Source: Buchnera aphidicola (Aphis fabae)
GTDB taxonomy: Bacteria; Pseudomonadota; Gammaproteobacteria; Enterobacterales; Enterobacteriaceae
Direction of reading: 5' to 3'
Length of the DNA: 64,000 bases
NCBI RefSeq assembly: GCF_009069125.1
Contig: NZ_CP042427.1
Span: 62,001-126,000 of the forward strand
This document shows, in pieces, positions 1-10,622 of the stretch (positions within the stretch are counted from its first letter, which is position 1; every line of letters starts with the position of its first letter). The position numbers and the translations under genes are program-made. The notes under the pieces are model-generated. The model was not told the DNA's origin. It worked only from the letters and a program-made list of their open reading frames with translations, and ran no database searches.

Positions 1-71
1 TGGGAATAACGGGTTCAATTATTTATGTTGATAATGGTTTTAATGTTAATGTACCTAATAGAACAATTTAA
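1..71 (+). CDS. fabI: Enoyl-[acyl-carrier-protein] reductase (NADH), C-terminal end only
   Basis: Only the last 22 codons are in the window, read from position 3 to the TAA at 69-71. The peptide GITGSIIYVDNGFNVNVPN resembles the C-terminus of FabI (E. coli: GITGEVVHVDGG...), the short-chain dehydrogenase-type enzyme that reduces enoyl-ACP in the last step of each fatty acid elongation cycle. The GITG-x-x-x-x-VD-x-G pattern is typical of this family's C-terminal strand and helix. fabI next to rnb is also the order in E. coli and Buchnera, which supports the call. The catalytic Tyr/Lys lie outside the window. Confidence 0.85.
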   Translation, partial: GITGSIIYVDNGFNVNVPNRTI

Positions 72-179
72 AACCAAAAATTTTTTAATAAAATTTATCT
101 ATGATAATTTATAAATAAGTTATATATTAAAATTTCTTAAATAATAAAATTATTTGTTAAATAGTTAGGTCTTATAATT

Positions 180-2120
180 ATGTTCCAAAACAATCCATTA
201 CTTAAACAATTAAAAAAAAATTTACATAAGCAAACACCACGGGTTGAAGGAATAGTAAAAAGTACCGAAAAAGGGTTTGGTTTTTTAGAAGTTGATGTAC
301 AGAAAAGCTATTTTATACCACCTAAAAATATGAAAAAAGTTATGCATGGAGATAAAATATCAGCTGTATTACAAATTGAAAAAAATCGTGAAGTAGTTAA
401 TCCTGAAGTATTAATTGAACCTTTTTTAAAAAGATTTGTAGGACAAATTGAAAAAAAAGATAATAAATTATTTATTCTACCAGAATATCCTTTTTTAAAA
501 GATCTAATTATAATATGTTATCCTAAAAAAAATTATACCAGTTCTTTTCAAACCGGAGATTGGGTTGTAGCTAATTTAGTACAACATAAACTTAATGGTC
601 ATGCTGTATTTTCTGCTGAATTAATTGAAGAAATAGTAAAAAACAATGATCCATTAACACCATGGTGGGTAACTTTATCACGTCATAATCTCGAAAAAAA
701 AGCACCTTTAATTGAAGAACAAGATTGTTTATTAAAAGATTGTTTTAAAAGAAAAGATTTAACAAGTTTTGATTTTATTACAATAGATAATACTAACACA
801 AAAGATATTGATGACGCTCTATTTATTAAAGAAACTAATAATGGAAATTTTTGTTTAACTGTAGCTATTGCAGATCCCACTTCGTATATAGAAAGAGGAA
901 GTAAATTAGATATCATTGCTTCTAAAAGAGGTTTTACAAATTATTTGCCAGGTTTTAATATTCCTATGTTACCTAGGGAATTATCAGAAAATATATGTTC
1001 ATTACTTCCTAACAAACGTCGTCCAGTTTTAGCATGTTCTATAACAATTAATAAAGATGGAAATATTTCTAATATAGCTGATTTTTTCTTAGCATGGATT
1101 AAATCAAAAGAAAAATTATCTTATGAAGATGTATCAAATTGGATTGAAAAAAAAGGATTATGGAAACCATCAAACAAGTCTATTCAAAATCAAATTTCTC
1201 TTTTACATCAATTATGTTTATCACGTATAAAATGGCGAAAATTAAATGCAGTATTATTTAAAGATAGTTTAGAATATAGATTTCAGTTTTCTGAAACGGG
1301 CATAGTAAAAAGTGTAGTTGTTGAAAAAAGACGAATCGCTCATAAAATCATTGAAGAATCAATGATAATAGCAAATATTGTAGCTGCAAATTTTTTATCA
1401 AAAAATATTGGATTCGGAATATATAATATACATGCTGGTTTTGATTCTATTAATGCTGAAAATACAGTTTCTTTCTTAAAAAATTATAATTTAAAATTTA
1501 CTGTAAAAGAAATAATGACATTAAAAGGATTTTGTAATCTAAGACGTGTTTTAAATATTTTATCAAATGATTACATTAACAGTCGTATTCGTCGATATCA
1601 ATCTTTTGGAGATTTTAGTACTACGCCAAGTCCACATTTTGCACTAGGATTTTCAGAATATGCTACTTGGACATCACCTATTCGAAAATATAGTGATATG
1701 ATTAATCATCGTTTATTAAAATCAATTATTAAAAAAGAAAAAATTATTAAGCCTAACGAAGAGATTAAATTAAAAATCAGTGAACAAAAACGTAAAAACA
1801 GAATAGCTGAAAGAGATGTTTCAGATTGGCTTTATACCATACTTTTACAGAAAAAAGAATATCAAAATAAAAAATTTTCTGCTGAAATTACCGATGTTTC
1901 CAGAAGTGGAATACGAGCTAAAATAATAGAAAATGGTGCAAATGTTTTTATTCCTGCATTATTTTTACATCCTATTCGAGAAGAATTAATATTAAATCAA
2001 GAAATAGGACAAGTATTTATTAATGGTAATTTATGTTATAAAGTTTCTGATGTAATTCAAATAATATTATGTGAAATTCGATTAAAAACAAGAAATATTA
2101 TTGCAAAACCTGATTATTAA
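180..2120 (+). CDS. rnb: Exoribonuclease II
   Basis: RNase II is a processive 3'-5' hydrolytic exonuclease for single-stranded RNA, acting in mRNA decay. The 646-residue product matches the E. coli length (644) and aligns from the first residue (MFQNNPLLKQL). It has N-terminal cold-shock RNA-binding domains (about 20-160), the RNB catalytic domain (about 190-520) and a C-terminal S1 domain (about 560-640). The catalytic metal-binding Asp cluster is intact in TIDNTNTKDIDDALF (D203, D209, D211, D212). An A9 run lies in codons 10-13 but the frame is open. A TATAAT-like hexamer directly precedes the ATG, and the Shine-Dalgarno (AGG at about 167) is weak. Confidence 0.97.
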   Translation: MFQNNPLLKQLKKNLHKQTPRVEGIVKSTEKGFGFLEVDVQKSYFIPPKNMKKVMHGDKISAVLQIEKNREVVNPEVLIEPFLKRFVGQIEKKDNKLFILPEYPFLKDLIIICYPKKNYTSSFQTGDWVVANLVQHKLNGHAVFSAELIEEIVKNNDPLTPWWVTLSRHNLEKKAPLIEEQDCLLKDCFKRKDLTSFDFITIDNTNTKDIDDALFIKETNNGNFCLTVAIADPTSYIERGSKLDIIASKRGFTNYLPGFNIPMLPRELSENICSLLPNKRRPVLACSITINKDGNISNIADFFLAWIKSKEKLSYEDVSNWIEKKGLWKPSNKSIQNQISLLHQLCLSRIKWRKLNAVLFKDSLEYRFQFSETGIVKSVVVEKRRIAHKIIEESMIIANIVAANFLSKNIGFGIYNIHAGFDSINAENTVSFLKNYNLKFTVKEIMTLKGFCNLRRVLNILSNDYINSRIRRYQSFGDFSTTPSPHFALGFSEYATWTSPIRKYSDMINHRLLKSIIKKEKIIKPNEEIKLKISEQKRKNRIAERDVSDWLYTILLQKKEYQNKKFSAEITDVSRSGIRAKIIENGANVFIPALFLHPIREELILNQEIGQVFINGNLCYKVSDVIQIILCEIRLKTRNIIAKPDY

Positions 2121-2261
2121 ATATGGATTTAATATTTTAAAATAATTTAAAATTAAACTTATTTATTTTTTTAAAGATGCAACAAGTTTAATTATTTTAA
2201 ATATTTTTTAAGATAATTTTAATAAAATTAAAAGAATTTAAATATTAATTAAGAGTTCAAT

Positions 2262-2903
2262 ATGCATATTTCAATTTTTGATTTTTCTATATATATAAAG
2301 TTTTTTATAAGTTTATGTGCACTAGTAAATCCAATCGGAATGATTCCTATTTTTACCACCATGACTGCTCATCAAAATACCTTAGAGCGGAAAAAAACTA
2401 ATTTAATAGCAAATTTTTCTGCATTTTTAATACTATTCATATCATTATTTTTAGGTGATAGTATTTTAAATATTTTTGGTATCTCTATTAATTCTTTTCG
2501 TATTGCAGGAGGTCTATTAATTATGGGTATTGCTTTTTCTATGATTAATGGGAAATTCACAAAAAAAAAGAAAATAAAAAAAGATAAAGAAGAAATACAT
2601 GAGAATATTAGCGTTGTTCCTTTAGCTATGCCTTTAATTGCAGGACCAGGTGCTATTAGTTCAACTATTGTTTGGAGTACATATTATTCTACTTGGTTAA
2701 ATTTGATTGGATGTACTATATCTATTTTTTTGTTTTCTTTATTTTGTTGGCTGTGTTTTCGAGCTGCCCCATGTGTAGTGGAAATATTAGGGAAAACAGG
2801 TATTAATATTATTACGCGTGTTATGGGTTTATTATTAATGGCTTTGGGAATTGAATTTTTTAGTGTTGGAATAAAATCTATTTTAAATGAATTATTGCAT
2901 TAG
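2262..2903 (+). CDS. ychE: MarC-family integral membrane protein (YchE-like)
   Basis: A 213-residue inner-membrane protein with about six hydrophobic segments and family motifs NPIGMIPIF near residues 23-31 and PLAMPLIAGPGAISS in the middle. These mark the MarC/UPF0056 family. Length and sequence match E. coli YchE (215 aa). The function of the family is not established; early links of MarC to antibiotic resistance were not upheld. A short lysine-rich cytoplasmic loop lies at about 97-112. The start has an AAGAG-type ribosome-binding site 7 nt upstream. The gene is co-directional with rnb and lipB. Confidence 0.9.
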   Translation: MHISIFDFSIYIKFFISLCALVNPIGMIPIFTTMTAHQNTLERKKTNLIANFSAFLILFISLFLGDSILNIFGISINSFRIAGGLLIMGIAFSMINGKFTKKKKIKKDKEEIHENISVVPLAMPLIAGPGAISSTIVWSTYYSTWLNLIGCTISIFLFSLFCWLCFRAAPCVVEILGKTGINIITRVMGLLLMALGIEFFSVGIKSILNELLH

Positions 2904-2957
2904 CGTTAAAAATATTATTTAATTTTTTACTTATTATATATAATTTTGGATATTTCA

Positions 2958-3602
2958 TTGAAAAATAAAATTATTTTTTTTAAAAATATAGGATTAATAG
3001 ATTGGATTAAAATTGTTAATGAAATGAATTATTTTACAGAAAAACGCAATAGTTTTACATTCGATGAAATCTGGTTTGTAGAACATTATCCTATTTTTAC
3101 ACAAGGTTTATTAAAACAAAATTATTCAATAATATCTAAAAATAATTTTATTAATGATATTCCTATAGTAACCGCTAATAGAGGTGGTCAAATTACATAT
3201 CATGGTCCTGGACAACAAATATTATATTTTTTAATTGATTTAAAACGTAGGAAAATTAATATTCGTCAATTAATAGATATTATTCATATTTTAATAATTG
3301 ATACTTTAAAGTATTTTTCTATTAAATCAAATATCAAAAAAAATGCTCCGGGAGTTTATGTTAATAATAAAAAAATATGTTCTTTAGGATTAAGAATTAA
3401 AAAAGGTTGTACTTTACATGGTTTATCATTAAATGTTGATATGGATTTAACTCCATTTGATTATATTTACCCTTGCGGAGATATATATATGAAAATGACA
3501 CAAATAAAAGAATTTAATTTTTTTTTAACATTAAAAGATATTCGTATTATTTTAATAAAAAAACTAGCTCAATTATTAAATGTTAAAATTATAAAAAAAT
3601 AA
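2958..3602 (+). CDS. lipB: Octanoyltransferase (lipoyl(octanoyl) transferase)
   Basis: LipB moves octanoate from octanoyl-ACP to the lipoyl domains of 2-oxoacid dehydrogenases (such as SucB encoded here); LipA then inserts sulfur. Family motifs are clear: [38 protein letters not shown] with the catalytic-region Lys, and YPCGD with the acyl-accepting Cys. No ATG is available at the N-terminus. Two in-frame TTG codons exist at 2946 and 2958. I prefer 2958 because it makes the N-terminus the same length as E. coli LipB and leaves a GGA 7 nt upstream, but 2946 cannot be excluded. It lies directly upstream of lipA. Confidence 0.94.
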   Translation: MKNKIIFFKNIGLIDWIKIVNEMNYFTEKRNSFTFDEIWFVEHYPIFTQGLLKQNYSIISKNNFINDIPIVTANRGGQITYHGPGQQILYFLIDLKRRKINIRQLIDIIHILIIDTLKYFSIKSNIKKNAPGVYVNNKKICSLGLRIKKGCTLHGLSLNVDMDLTPFDYIYPCGDIYMKMTQIKEFNFFLTLKDIRIILIKKLAQLLNVKIIKK

Positions 3603-3649
3603 TATTTTTAAAAATTTTCAAATATTTTAAAAATCTTTTTTCTCAATTA

Positions 3650-4564
3650 GTGATAATGAAATTTATGAATAAAAAAATAAATTTAATACCTATTAAAAAT
3701 ATTTTAGCAAAAAAAAGTAAATTAAATAAACCAGACTGGATAAAAATTAAATTACCTATTCATACGTCTCGTATAAATCAAGTAAAATATGCTTTGCGAA
3801 AAAATAATTTATATTCTGTTTGTGAAGAAGCAAATTGTCCAAATTTATCAGAATGTTTTAATAATGGCACTGCAACTTTTATGATTCTTGGAGCTATATG
3901 TACTCGAAATTGTCCATTTTGTGCAGTATCACATGGAAAACCTAAAAATTTGAATTTAGAAGAACCTAAAAAATTAGCAAATACTATATTTGATATGGGA
4001 ATAAATTATGTAGTAATTACTTCCGTTGCAAGAGATGATTTATATGATGGTGGTGCACAACATTTTGTTAATTGTATGAATTCTATTAGAAATAAAAATA
4101 AAGTAAAAATTGAAATATTAGTTCCAGATTTTAGAGGTAGAATTGAATTGGTTTTAAATATTTTTAATTCAGAATTACCTGATGTTTTCAATCATAACAT
4201 AGAAAATGTACCTCGACTCTATAAAAAAATACGTCCTGGAGCAAATTATAAAAAATCATTGTTATTATTAGAATCATTTAAAAAAAAATATAATCAAATT
4301 CCTACTAAATCAGGTTTAATGATAGGAATAGGTGAAAAAGACAAGGAAATTACTCAAGTAATGAAAGATCTTTATTCCAGCGGTGTTACGTTATTAACAG
4401 TAGGACAATATCTTCAACCTAGTAAAAATCACCTTCCAGTAGAACGTTACATATCACCTCTAGAATTTGAAAATATTAAGAAAGAAGCAATATCTATTGG
4501 TTTTAAAAATGCATATTGTGGACCTTTTGTACGTTCGTCATATCATGCTAGTTTTCAAAATTAA
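3650..4564 (+). CDS. lipA: Lipoyl synthase
   Basis: Radical SAM enzyme that inserts two sulfurs into protein-bound octanoyl groups to form lipoyl cofactor. Both iron-sulfur sites are intact: the auxiliary cluster ligands C58, C63 and C69 ([12 protein letters not shown]) and the radical SAM triad C84, C88 and C91 (CTRNCPFC). The C-terminal RSSYH motif that supplies the Ser ligand to the auxiliary cluster is also present. Annotated start is GTG at 3650; ATG codons at 3656 and 3665 are alternatives. It follows lipB by 47 nt, a cofactor pair serving 2-oxoglutarate dehydrogenase and pyruvate dehydrogenase. Confidence 0.96.
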   Translation: MIMKFMNKKINLIPIKNILAKKSKLNKPDWIKIKLPIHTSRINQVKYALRKNNLYSVCEEANCPNLSECFNNGTATFMILGAICTRNCPFCAVSHGKPKNLNLEEPKKLANTIFDMGINYVVITSVARDDLYDGGAQHFVNCMNSIRNKNKVKIEILVPDFRGRIELVLNIFNSELPDVFNHNIENVPRLYKKIRPGANYKKSLLLLESFKKKYNQIPTKSGLMIGIGEKDKEITQVMKDLYSSGVTLLTVGQYLQPSKNHLPVERYISPLEFENIKKEAISIGFKNAYCGPFVRSSYHASFQN

Positions 4565-4669
4565 TATATAAAAATAATCAATTATATTTGTTTAAAATAT
4601 TTTTAATATTATTAAAAATTAAATATTTATAAAAAATAAAATATAAATTATTTCAATAGAGGTTAAATA

Positions 4670-5380
4670 GTGTTAAAACTTAATTATTCTAATATTCCTA
4701 AAATTATTATTGCATTAGACTTTTATAATAAAAAAGAAGCTATGAAATTAGTAAATCTTCTTAATCCATCTTTATTTTATTTAAAGATTGGAAAAGAAAT
4801 ATTTACAATTCTAGGAAAAAAATTTATCAATGAATTACATAAATTAGGATTTAATATATTTTTAGATTTAAAATTTCATGATATTCCTAATACTGTTTTT
4901 AATGCGACTAAAGCAGCAGCAGACCTAGGAATATGGATGTTAAGTGTTCATGCTTCTGGTGGGAAAGAAATGCTAATATCTGCTAAAAAAGCATTAGAAT
5001 CATTTAAAAAACGTCCTCTATTAATTGCAGTTACAGCACTCACCAGTATAACACAAGAAGATTTAAAAGATATTGGTATTAAAATTTCATTACAAGATTA
5101 TATTTTAATTTTATCTAAACTATCCCAAGATTGTGGTTTAGATGGTGTTGTATGCCCAGGTAAAGAAGCAAAAAAAATTAAATTATTATGTGGTAATGAA
5201 TATAAAATAGTAACACCAGGAATTAGATGTTTGAATGATTCTGCTTTTGATCAACATCAAATTATTACTCCAAAACAATCTAAAAAATTTCCAATAGATT
5301 ATATAGTTGTAGGACGTTCTGTTACTTATTCAAAAAATCCAATTAAAAAACTAAATTTCATCATACAATCTATGCAATAA
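4670..5380 (+). CDS. pyrF: Orotidine 5'-phosphate decarboxylase
   Basis: Catalyses OMP to UMP, the last step of de novo UMP synthesis. The 236-residue TIM barrel has [12 protein letters not shown] at the N-terminus, the catalytic Lys/Asp network in [13 protein letters not shown] (about 62-74), and the phosphate-binding VTPGIR and VVGRSVT segments near the C-terminus. Start is GTG at 4670, supported by an AGAGG ribosome-binding site at 4658-4662. Slightly shorter than E. coli PyrF (245). Confidence 0.96.
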   Translation: MLKLNYSNIPKIIIALDFYNKKEAMKLVNLLNPSLFYLKIGKEIFTILGKKFINELHKLGFNIFLDLKFHDIPNTVFNATKAAADLGIWMLSVHASGGKEMLISAKKALESFKKRPLLIAVTALTSITQEDLKDIGIKISLQDYILILSKLSQDCGLDGVVCPGKEAKKIKLLCGNEYKIVTPGIRCLNDSAFDQHQIITPKQSKKFPIDYIVVGRSVTYSKNPIKKLNFIIQSMQ

Positions 5381-5442
5381 TATTTTTATATATTTATATT
5401 AATTTAAATTTATATAGTTCGAATAGAAATAAAGGAGTTTTT

Positions 5443-6033
5443 ATGAAATTAATTAAAATAGAAAAGGCTATATTACCTACTCGTTGGGGAAATTTTATTA
5501 TATTTGGATTTGAAGAAAAAAAGAACGGGAAAAATCATATTGCCCTTGTTTATGGGGATATAAAAAAAAACGTACCTATTCTTTCTAGAATACATTCTGA
5601 ATGTTTAACAGGAGATGCTTTTTTTAGTTTAAGATGTGACTGTGGAGATCAATTAAAAATGTCGATGAATAAAATCGCACATGAAGGAAGTGGTATATTA
5701 ATATATCATCGTCAAGAAGGAAGAAATATTGGTCTTCTTAATAAAATTAAAGCATATTCTCTACAAGACCAGGGATTAGATACTGTAGAAGCAAATTTAA
5801 AACTTGGTTTTTCTGCAGATGAACGAGATTTTTCATTGTGTGCTGATATTTTTAACATTTTAAACGTAAAAAAAATTCGATTATTAACTAATAATCCATA
5901 TAAAGTAGATATGCTTATTTCTGCTGGAATTGATATTGTTGAAAGAGTTCCTCTTATAGCTCAACAAAATGATAAAAATTATTATTATTTAAAAACTAAA
6001 GCAGAAAAAATGGGTCATTTACTATTTAAGTAA
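5443..6033 (+). CDS. ribA: GTP cyclohydrolase II
   Basis: First committed step of riboflavin synthesis: GTP to 2,5-diamino-6-ribosylamino-4(3H)-pyrimidinone 5'-phosphate, formate and PPi. At 196 residues it equals E. coli RibA. The zinc ligands are present in [20 protein letters not shown] (three Cys), followed by the [11 protein letters not shown] catalytic segment and the TNNPYK motif. A strong AAAGGAG ribosome-binding site precedes the ATG. Riboflavin is one of the B vitamins for which Buchnera keeps a pathway. A GC-clamped hairpin about 95 nt after the stop probably terminates the message. Confidence 0.97.
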   Translation: MKLIKIEKAILPTRWGNFIIFGFEEKKNGKNHIALVYGDIKKNVPILSRIHSECLTGDAFFSLRCDCGDQLKMSMNKIAHEGSGILIYHRQEGRNIGLLNKIKAYSLQDQGLDTVEANLKLGFSADERDFSLCADIFNILNVKKIRLLTNNPYKVDMLISAGIDIVERVPLIAQQNDKNYYYLKTKAEKMGHLLFK

Positions 6034-6127
6034 AAATTTTTTAAAAAGATATATATAATACAATTTTTATACTATTTAATAGTATTATATGTGTGTTTTA
6101 AAAAATTTTGTACTATTTTCAATAGAA

Positions 6128-6145
6128 GGGGTTTTTATAAACCCC
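6128..6145. terminator. GC-clamped hairpin between convergent ribA and cls
   Basis: GGGGTTT, a four-base loop, then AAACCCC: a 7-bp stem with four G-C pairs, standing out in an almost pure A/T spacer. It sits between the ends of ribA (plus) and cls (minus), so it could serve both directions. T-rich tracts follow on the plus side from about 6157. Assignment as a terminator is inferred from position and structure. Confidence 0.65.
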
Positions 6146-6248
6146 AACTTAATTATTTAAGTTATTTAATTTTTTTAATTGTAAAACTTATTATCTTGTA
6201 TTTTTAAAAATAATTTATATAAAAATATAATTGATTTTTAATTAGTAT

Positions 6249-7709
6249 TTATAATAATGGACTTAAAAAATAAAAAATTTTTTCTAATATTTTTTTCCAA
6301 TGTGCACGATTAGACCAAAGATCTTTATCTAATAATTCAGAGTGAGAAATGTATTCTTGTTGTATTAAAGATAATTTATTACTAAAATTATTATCATCAA
6401 TGACTAAAGTAATTTCAAAGTTTAACCACAAACTTCTCATATCTAAATTAGCTGTACCAATCAAACTAAGTTGACGATCAACTAATATGCTTTTGCTGTG
6501 TAATAATCCATTTTTAAATTGATAAATTTTTACTCCTGCTTCTAATAATTCACTAAAAAAAACTCTACTTGCCCATTTTACTAAAACAGAATCATGATAT
6601 AATGGTATAATAATACTAACTTTTACACCTCTTTGTGCGGCTGTACAAATAGCATGTAATAAATCATCGCTAGGAACTAAATATGGTGTAGTCATGATTA
6701 ATTCATGTCTTGCTGAATAAATTGCGGTTAATAAAGCTTGATGAATTACATTTTTAGGAAAACCAGGTCCAGATGCAATTACTTGAACGCTAGAATTTTG
6801 ATTAGATATATTCTGTAACATTTCTTTATTCGGCAATTTAGGTAAAATTTTGAAACCTGTTTCAATTTCCCAATCACATGAGTAAATCATACCTATCGTT
6901 GTAGCTATAGGTCCTTCAATTCGTGTCATTAAATCAATCCATTGACCAATTCCTGAAGATTTTTTAAATAAAATTGGATCTACTAAATTCATACTTCCAG
7001 AGTATGAAATATAATTATCAATTAATATTATTTTTCTATGTTGTCTTAGATCTAATCGACGTAAAAACATTCTTACTAAATTAACTTTTAATGCTTCTAC
7101 AATTTGAATACCAGATTTTTTCATTCTTTGAACCCAAGGACTTCTAAAAAAATCAAGACTACCAGCTGAATCTAGCATAAGTCTACACCGTATTCCTCGT
7201 TTCGCAGAATCAATTAGTGCTATTGCTACATCATCAGCAAGTCCTCCTGGTTTCCAAATATAAAATACCATTTCAATATTTTTTCGAGCTAAATAAATAT
7301 CACGAATTAAAACGCTAATAGTTTTTTTGTTATCACTTAATAGTGTAATTTTATTATTTTTAATACCAGACATTCCTTGTCTATGCTTACAAAGTTGAAA
7401 TAAAGAAGTTGCCACTTCACTATTTTTTATTTGAAAAATATATTTACAAGATTTAAGTTGATTAAGGTATTGATTAGATATAGACCAAATTTTTTTTGCT
7501 ATTCTTTTATGTCTTTTTTCTAAATAAAATTCACCGAAAAAAAACCAAATTGCAATTCCAATGAAAGGAATAATATAAATAGTTAAAAGCCAAGACATAG
7601 AAGAAGGTATACTACGACGTTTAATTAAAATACAGTAGGTAATATGAACAATTAGTAACCAGTATATTAAAACAACGCAACACGTAGTTGAATCATAAAA
7701 AATATCCAT
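6249..7709 (-). CDS. cls: Cardiolipin synthase A
   Basis: Phospholipase D superfamily enzyme that condenses two phosphatidylglycerols into cardiolipin and glycerol at the inner membrane. 486 residues, identical in length to E. coli ClsA. Two N-terminal transmembrane segments (about 8-28 and 37-58) are followed by two PLD half-domains, each with an HKD motif: HRKIILID with GSMN downstream (about 222-243) and HSKSILVD with GTANLDMRS (about 400-424). An AGGA about 11 nt upstream of the ATG may be the ribosome-binding site. A small hairpin (7731-7747) lies just upstream in the 5' region. Confidence 0.97.
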   Translation of the reverse strand: MDIFYDSTTCCVVLIYWLLIVHITYCILIKRRSIPSSMSWLLTIYIIPFIGIAIWFFFGEFYLEKRHKRIAKKIWSISNQYLNQLKSCKYIFQIKNSEVATSLFQLCKHRQGMSGIKNNKITLLSDNKKTISVLIRDIYLARKNIEMVFYIWKPGGLADDVAIALIDSAKRGIRCRLMLDSAGSLDFFRSPWVQRMKKSGIQIVEALKVNLVRMFLRRLDLRQHRKIILIDNYISYSGSMNLVDPILFKKSSGIGQWIDLMTRIEGPIATTIGMIYSCDWEIETGFKILPKLPNKEMLQNISNQNSSVQVIASGPGFPKNVIHQALLTAIYSARHELIMTTPYLVPSDDLLHAICTAAQRGVKVSIIIPLYHDSVLVKWASRVFFSELLEAGVKIYQFKNGLLHSKSILVDRQLSLIGTANLDMRSLWLNFEITLVIDDNNFSNKLSLIQQEYISHSELLDKDLWSNRAHWKKILEKIFYFLSPLL

Positions 7710-7851
7710 TCATTTGAAGGTCCTGTTTATACTTTTTTGAAAAAAGTTTTTTATTTAATTGAATTTGATATTGCGTAAATAATTTTATTTATTTGATAAT
7801 GATAAAAAAATATTAATTTTTTTATGAAACATTTAAAATTAAATTTATTTT

Positions 7852-7921
7852 TTAACACTTTAAAAAAAGTAATATTTTTTTAAATTAATATATTAATATT
7901 ATTACTTTTTTAAAGTGTTAA
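7852..7921. other. Long inverted repeat / hairpin between cls and yciA
   Basis: The arm beginning TTAACACTTTAAAAAA at 7852 pairs with the arm ending TTTTTTAAAGTGTTAA at 7921. I count 22 base pairs with a single bulged A (7868); the loop contains a further palindrome (TTAATATATTAA). Both flanking genes are on the minus strand, yet the T-rich tail that would make an intrinsic terminator follows on the plus strand (from 7922). It may end yciA-side transcription, stop antisense transcription, or form a structured RNA. Confidence 0.55.
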
Positions 7922-7957
7922 TTTTTATTAAAAATTTTTTATTTAATTTAAAATATT

Positions 7958-8368
7958 TTAAATAATACTCATAGGCAACAATTCACGAGGCTTTCCCATT
8001 TGGTCAATTGCTACATAGATAAATATTGCTTCTGTAGCGCAATAATATTGACCTAATGGTTGAGAATAAATTTTTTTAATCCATACTTCTACATTGATAG
8101 TAATTGAACTTTTACCAATTTTTATACAATTTGCATAACAACTTACAATATCACCCACTGATACAGGTTTTAAAAAAGTAATTCCATCTACTCTAACAGT
8201 CACAACTTTGCCTCCTGCTATTTCTTTAGCTAATATAGCTCCTCCCATATCCATTTGTGACATGATCCAACCTCCAAATATATCACCATTTGCGTTAGTA
8301 TCTGAAGGCATTGCAAGAGTTTTTAATACAATTTTTCCCTTGGGTAATGATTTATTTTGTTTTTGCAT
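7958..8368 (-). CDS. yciA: Acyl-CoA thioesterase YciA
   Basis: Single hotdog-fold acyl-CoA thioesterase; E. coli and Haemophilus YciA hydrolyse a broad range of acyl-CoAs. The conserved ADTNANGDIFGGW-type active-site segment is present as PSDTNANGDIFGGW, followed by SQMDMGGAI and VTVRVDGITFLKPV. I place the start at the ATG ending at 8368, which fits the E. coli length (132). A GTG five codons upstream (8383) would add MNILI and lacks a good ribosome-binding site. Heads the yciA-yciB-yciC cluster in the same gene order as E. coli, but reversed relative to transcription. Confidence 0.92.
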   Translation of the reverse strand: MQKQNKSLPKGKIVLKTLAMPSDTNANGDIFGGWIMSQMDMGGAILAKEIAGGKVVTVRVDGITFLKPVSVGDIVSCYANCIKIGKSSITINVEVWIKKIYSQPLGQYYCATEAIFIYVAIDQMGKPRELLPMSII

Positions 8369-8412
8369 TATTAAAATATTCACTTTATTATATATTTAAA
8401 TTATATAAAAAA

Positions 8413-8946
8413 TTACTTCTTTTTTAATGTTTTATAATTTATATAAATGCTTGTAGTTAAAATAGAAACAAGCATTAAAATTGAGAGTCCAAAAACTTTA
8501 AAATTTACCCAAGTTTCTTCTGAAAAATAAAACGCTATATAAAGATTTAAAATACTACAAAATAAAAAAAATAATGCCCAAAAAAAATTAATTTTTTTCC
8601 AATAAATATCAGAAAGTTTTATATTTTTTTCTAGGAATTTTTGTATTATTGGTTTTTTTTCATAAAACTGACTTATCAATAATACAATAGAAAAAAACAT
8701 ATAAATTATTGTTATTTTCCATTTGATAAATTGACTATTATGAAAAAATATAGTCAATGATCCAAAAACAGTAATTAAAACAAAACTAATTAAATTAATT
8801 TTATCTATTTTTTTATAGATAATCCAATGTAATATACAAGTTACACCTGATATAATAATTAAAAATTTAGATGCTATGAAAATATCATATATTTTATAGA
8901 ATATAAAAAAAGTTATTATTGGTAATAAATTTAGTATTTTTTGCAT
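8413..8946 (-). CDS. yciB: Inner membrane septation protein A homologue
   Basis: A 177-residue integral membrane protein with five to six hydrophobic helices. The sequence pattern (MQKILNLLPIITFFIFYKIYDIFIAS; KPIIQKFLEKNIKLSD; WVNFKVFGL) matches the YciB/IspZ family, implicated in cell envelope and division-site synthesis in enterobacteria (E. coli YciB is 179 aa). It follows yciC with a 26-nt gap on the same strand. Confidence 0.9.
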   Translation of the reverse strand: MQKILNLLPIITFFIFYKIYDIFIASKFLIIISGVTCILHWIIYKKIDKINLISFVLITVFGSLTIFFHNSQFIKWKITIIYMFFSIVLLISQFYEKKPIIQKFLEKNIKLSDIYWKKINFFWALFFLFCSILNLYIAFYFSEETWVNFKVFGLSILMLVSILTTSIYINYKTLKKK

Positions 8947-8972
8947 ATTAAGACCTAAAAAATTTTTGATTT

Positions 8973-9716
8973 TTAAGTTCGTAAAAATAACATATAAAAT
9001 CTAAATAAATATATTATTAAAATAGAAAAAAATACATTCATATTGATATTTAATATCAAAAAAATAAAATTTTTATTTATTAAGTGTATATGTAGTAAAA
9101 TTTTTGTTAAAATAAATTTTATACACATCCAAAGCAATACTCCTGTACCTACAATATTAATATATTTCCAAGAAATGGAAATACTTAAGCGTATAGATTC
9201 TATTAAAGTATTTTTTTGAAACGATAAAATAATAGGTGATAAAGCAAGTAATATTGATAAAAATATACCTGGAAGAATAAAGAACATAAAACCGATTTGA
9301 ATAATAATATTAGTAATACAATTTAATATAAATAAACTTGGTAAAATTTTAGCTAAAAAAAACATCGAAGATGTGATTTTTTGTTTTTTGCTATTAGATA
9401 AATATGTAATTAAAGTAATTATACTTCCTAATAAAAAAGTTTTGCTAGTTAAAAATTCAATTATTTTAAATATTGAATATTTTAATAATTCTTTTTTTTC
9501 ATATTCTGTCATATTATTTATAAAATCAAAAACTGAATAAGAATTAATAAATTTATTATTTTCTATTATAGAAATAATATGCATGTCCGGTTTAATTAAT
9601 ATATTTATTAGAATGCTTATAACAGTAGTTATAATAGATATAAAAAAAATAGTTTTTATTTCTTTAGACACAAAGTGATATGTATCATTATATAATTCAC
9701 GGATTGTAATAAACAT
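8973..9716 (-). CDS. yciC: YciC-family integral membrane protein (UPF0259)
   Basis: A 247-residue inner-membrane protein with about six transmembrane segments; identity to E. coli YciC (also 247 aa) rests on length, topology and the yciA-yciB-yciC order. Family function is unknown. A strong GGGG-containing ribosome-binding site lies just before the ATG (plus-strand CCCC at about 9725-9728). Sequence conservation is weaker than in its neighbours, as expected for a membrane protein in this genome. Confidence 0.85.
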   Translation of the reverse strand: MFITIRELYNDTYHFVSKEIKTIFFISIITTVISILINILIKPDMHIISIIENNKFINSYSVFDFINNMTEYEKKELLKYSIFKIIEFLTSKTFLLGSIITLITYLSNSKKQKITSSMFFLAKILPSLFILNCITNIIIQIGFMFFILPGIFLSILLALSPIILSFQKNTLIESIRLSISISWKYINIVGTGVLLWMCIKFILTKILLHIHLINKNFIFLILNINMNVFFSILIIYLFRFYMLFLRT

Positions 9717-9812
9717 ATGTATATCCCCTATAAATATTTTATAAAATTTTAAGATAATACATATTATTTTAGATTAATATATTTTTTAAAAATAAAGTTT
9801 TTAAAAATTTAT

Positions 9813-10622
9813 TTAAATACATTTTGTAGATTGTATTAATTTAAAACTAAAATTTTTTATTTTTTTTATCATTTCTTTTTCGTTATTTAAATTTTGTTCA
9901 ATAATACTTATAATTGCTGAGCCACATATTACACCATTAGTACCTGATAAAATTGATTTTTTAACTTCTATAGCATTTTTAATTCCAAAACCTTGTAATA
10001 ATGGAAGGGTATTGTATTTTTTTACTTTTTTTATAAATTCATTTGAAAGTGTAATTCTTTTTTTATCAAGACCAGTTACACCAGGACGAGATAATAAATA
10101 AATATAACCCTTTGCATATAAAGCAAGTTGAGATAAAAAATTTTCATTTGCATCAGGAGGACATATGAAAATAGAGTCAATATTAAATTCATTAGCATAT
10201 TTATAGAAAATATTATATTCTTCAATAGGAACATCAGCTATTAATACAGAATCTAAATTACATTTTGAACATTTTTCATAAAAATTCTTGATACCCTGAT
10301 TATATATAATATTAGCATATAATAATATACCTATAGGTATGTTTAAATATTTTTTACGTAATATTTGAATAACTTCAAAACACTTTAAAATACCATAATT
10401 TTTAGATAAAGCACGTAAATTTGATTTTTGAATAATAGGGCCATCTGCTAATGGATCTGAAAAAGGAATTCCTAATTCCAATGCATCTGCACCATTTTCA
10501 ATTAATGTTTCAATAATTTTTATTGATATTTCTAAAGAAGGGTCGCCTATAATTACAAATGGCACAAAACATCCCTCTTTAAGTAAAGTTTTTTTTTGAA
10601 ATATTTTTTTATAACGGTTCAC
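9813..10622 (-). CDS. trpA: Tryptophan synthase alpha subunit
   Basis: Cleaves indole-3-glycerol phosphate to indole and glyceraldehyde-3-phosphate; indole is channelled to TrpB. The two catalytic acids are in [15 protein letters not shown] (Glu and Asp, about residues 48-60), with the phosphate-binding loop in the C-terminal half ([13 protein letters not shown]). 269 residues versus 268 in E. coli. The ATG overlaps the trpB stop by 4 nt, implying coupled translation and equimolar subunits. Last gene of the operon; no strong terminator hairpin is obvious in the 96-nt gap to yciC. Confidence 0.97.
   Translation of the reverse strand: MNRYKKIFQKKTLLKEGCFVPFVIIGDPSLEISIKIIETLIENGADALELGIPFSDPLADGPIIQKSNLRALSKNYGILKCFEVIQILRKKYLNIPIGILLYANIIYNQGIKNFYEKCSKCNLDSVLIADVPIEEYNIFYKYANEFNIDSIFICPPDANENFLSQLALYAKGYIYLLSRPGVTGLDKKRITLSNEFIKKVKKYNTLPLLQGFGIKNAIEVKKSILSGTNGVICGSAIISIIEQNLNNEKEMIKKIKNFSFKLIQSTKCI

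Noticed and set aside
2151-2193. AATTAAACTT/AAGTTTAATT inverted repeat after rnb
   Set aside because: 10-bp, nearly all A/T, with a 23-nt loop; expected by chance in this composition. A similar A/T-only dyad lies before gapA (35641-35673).
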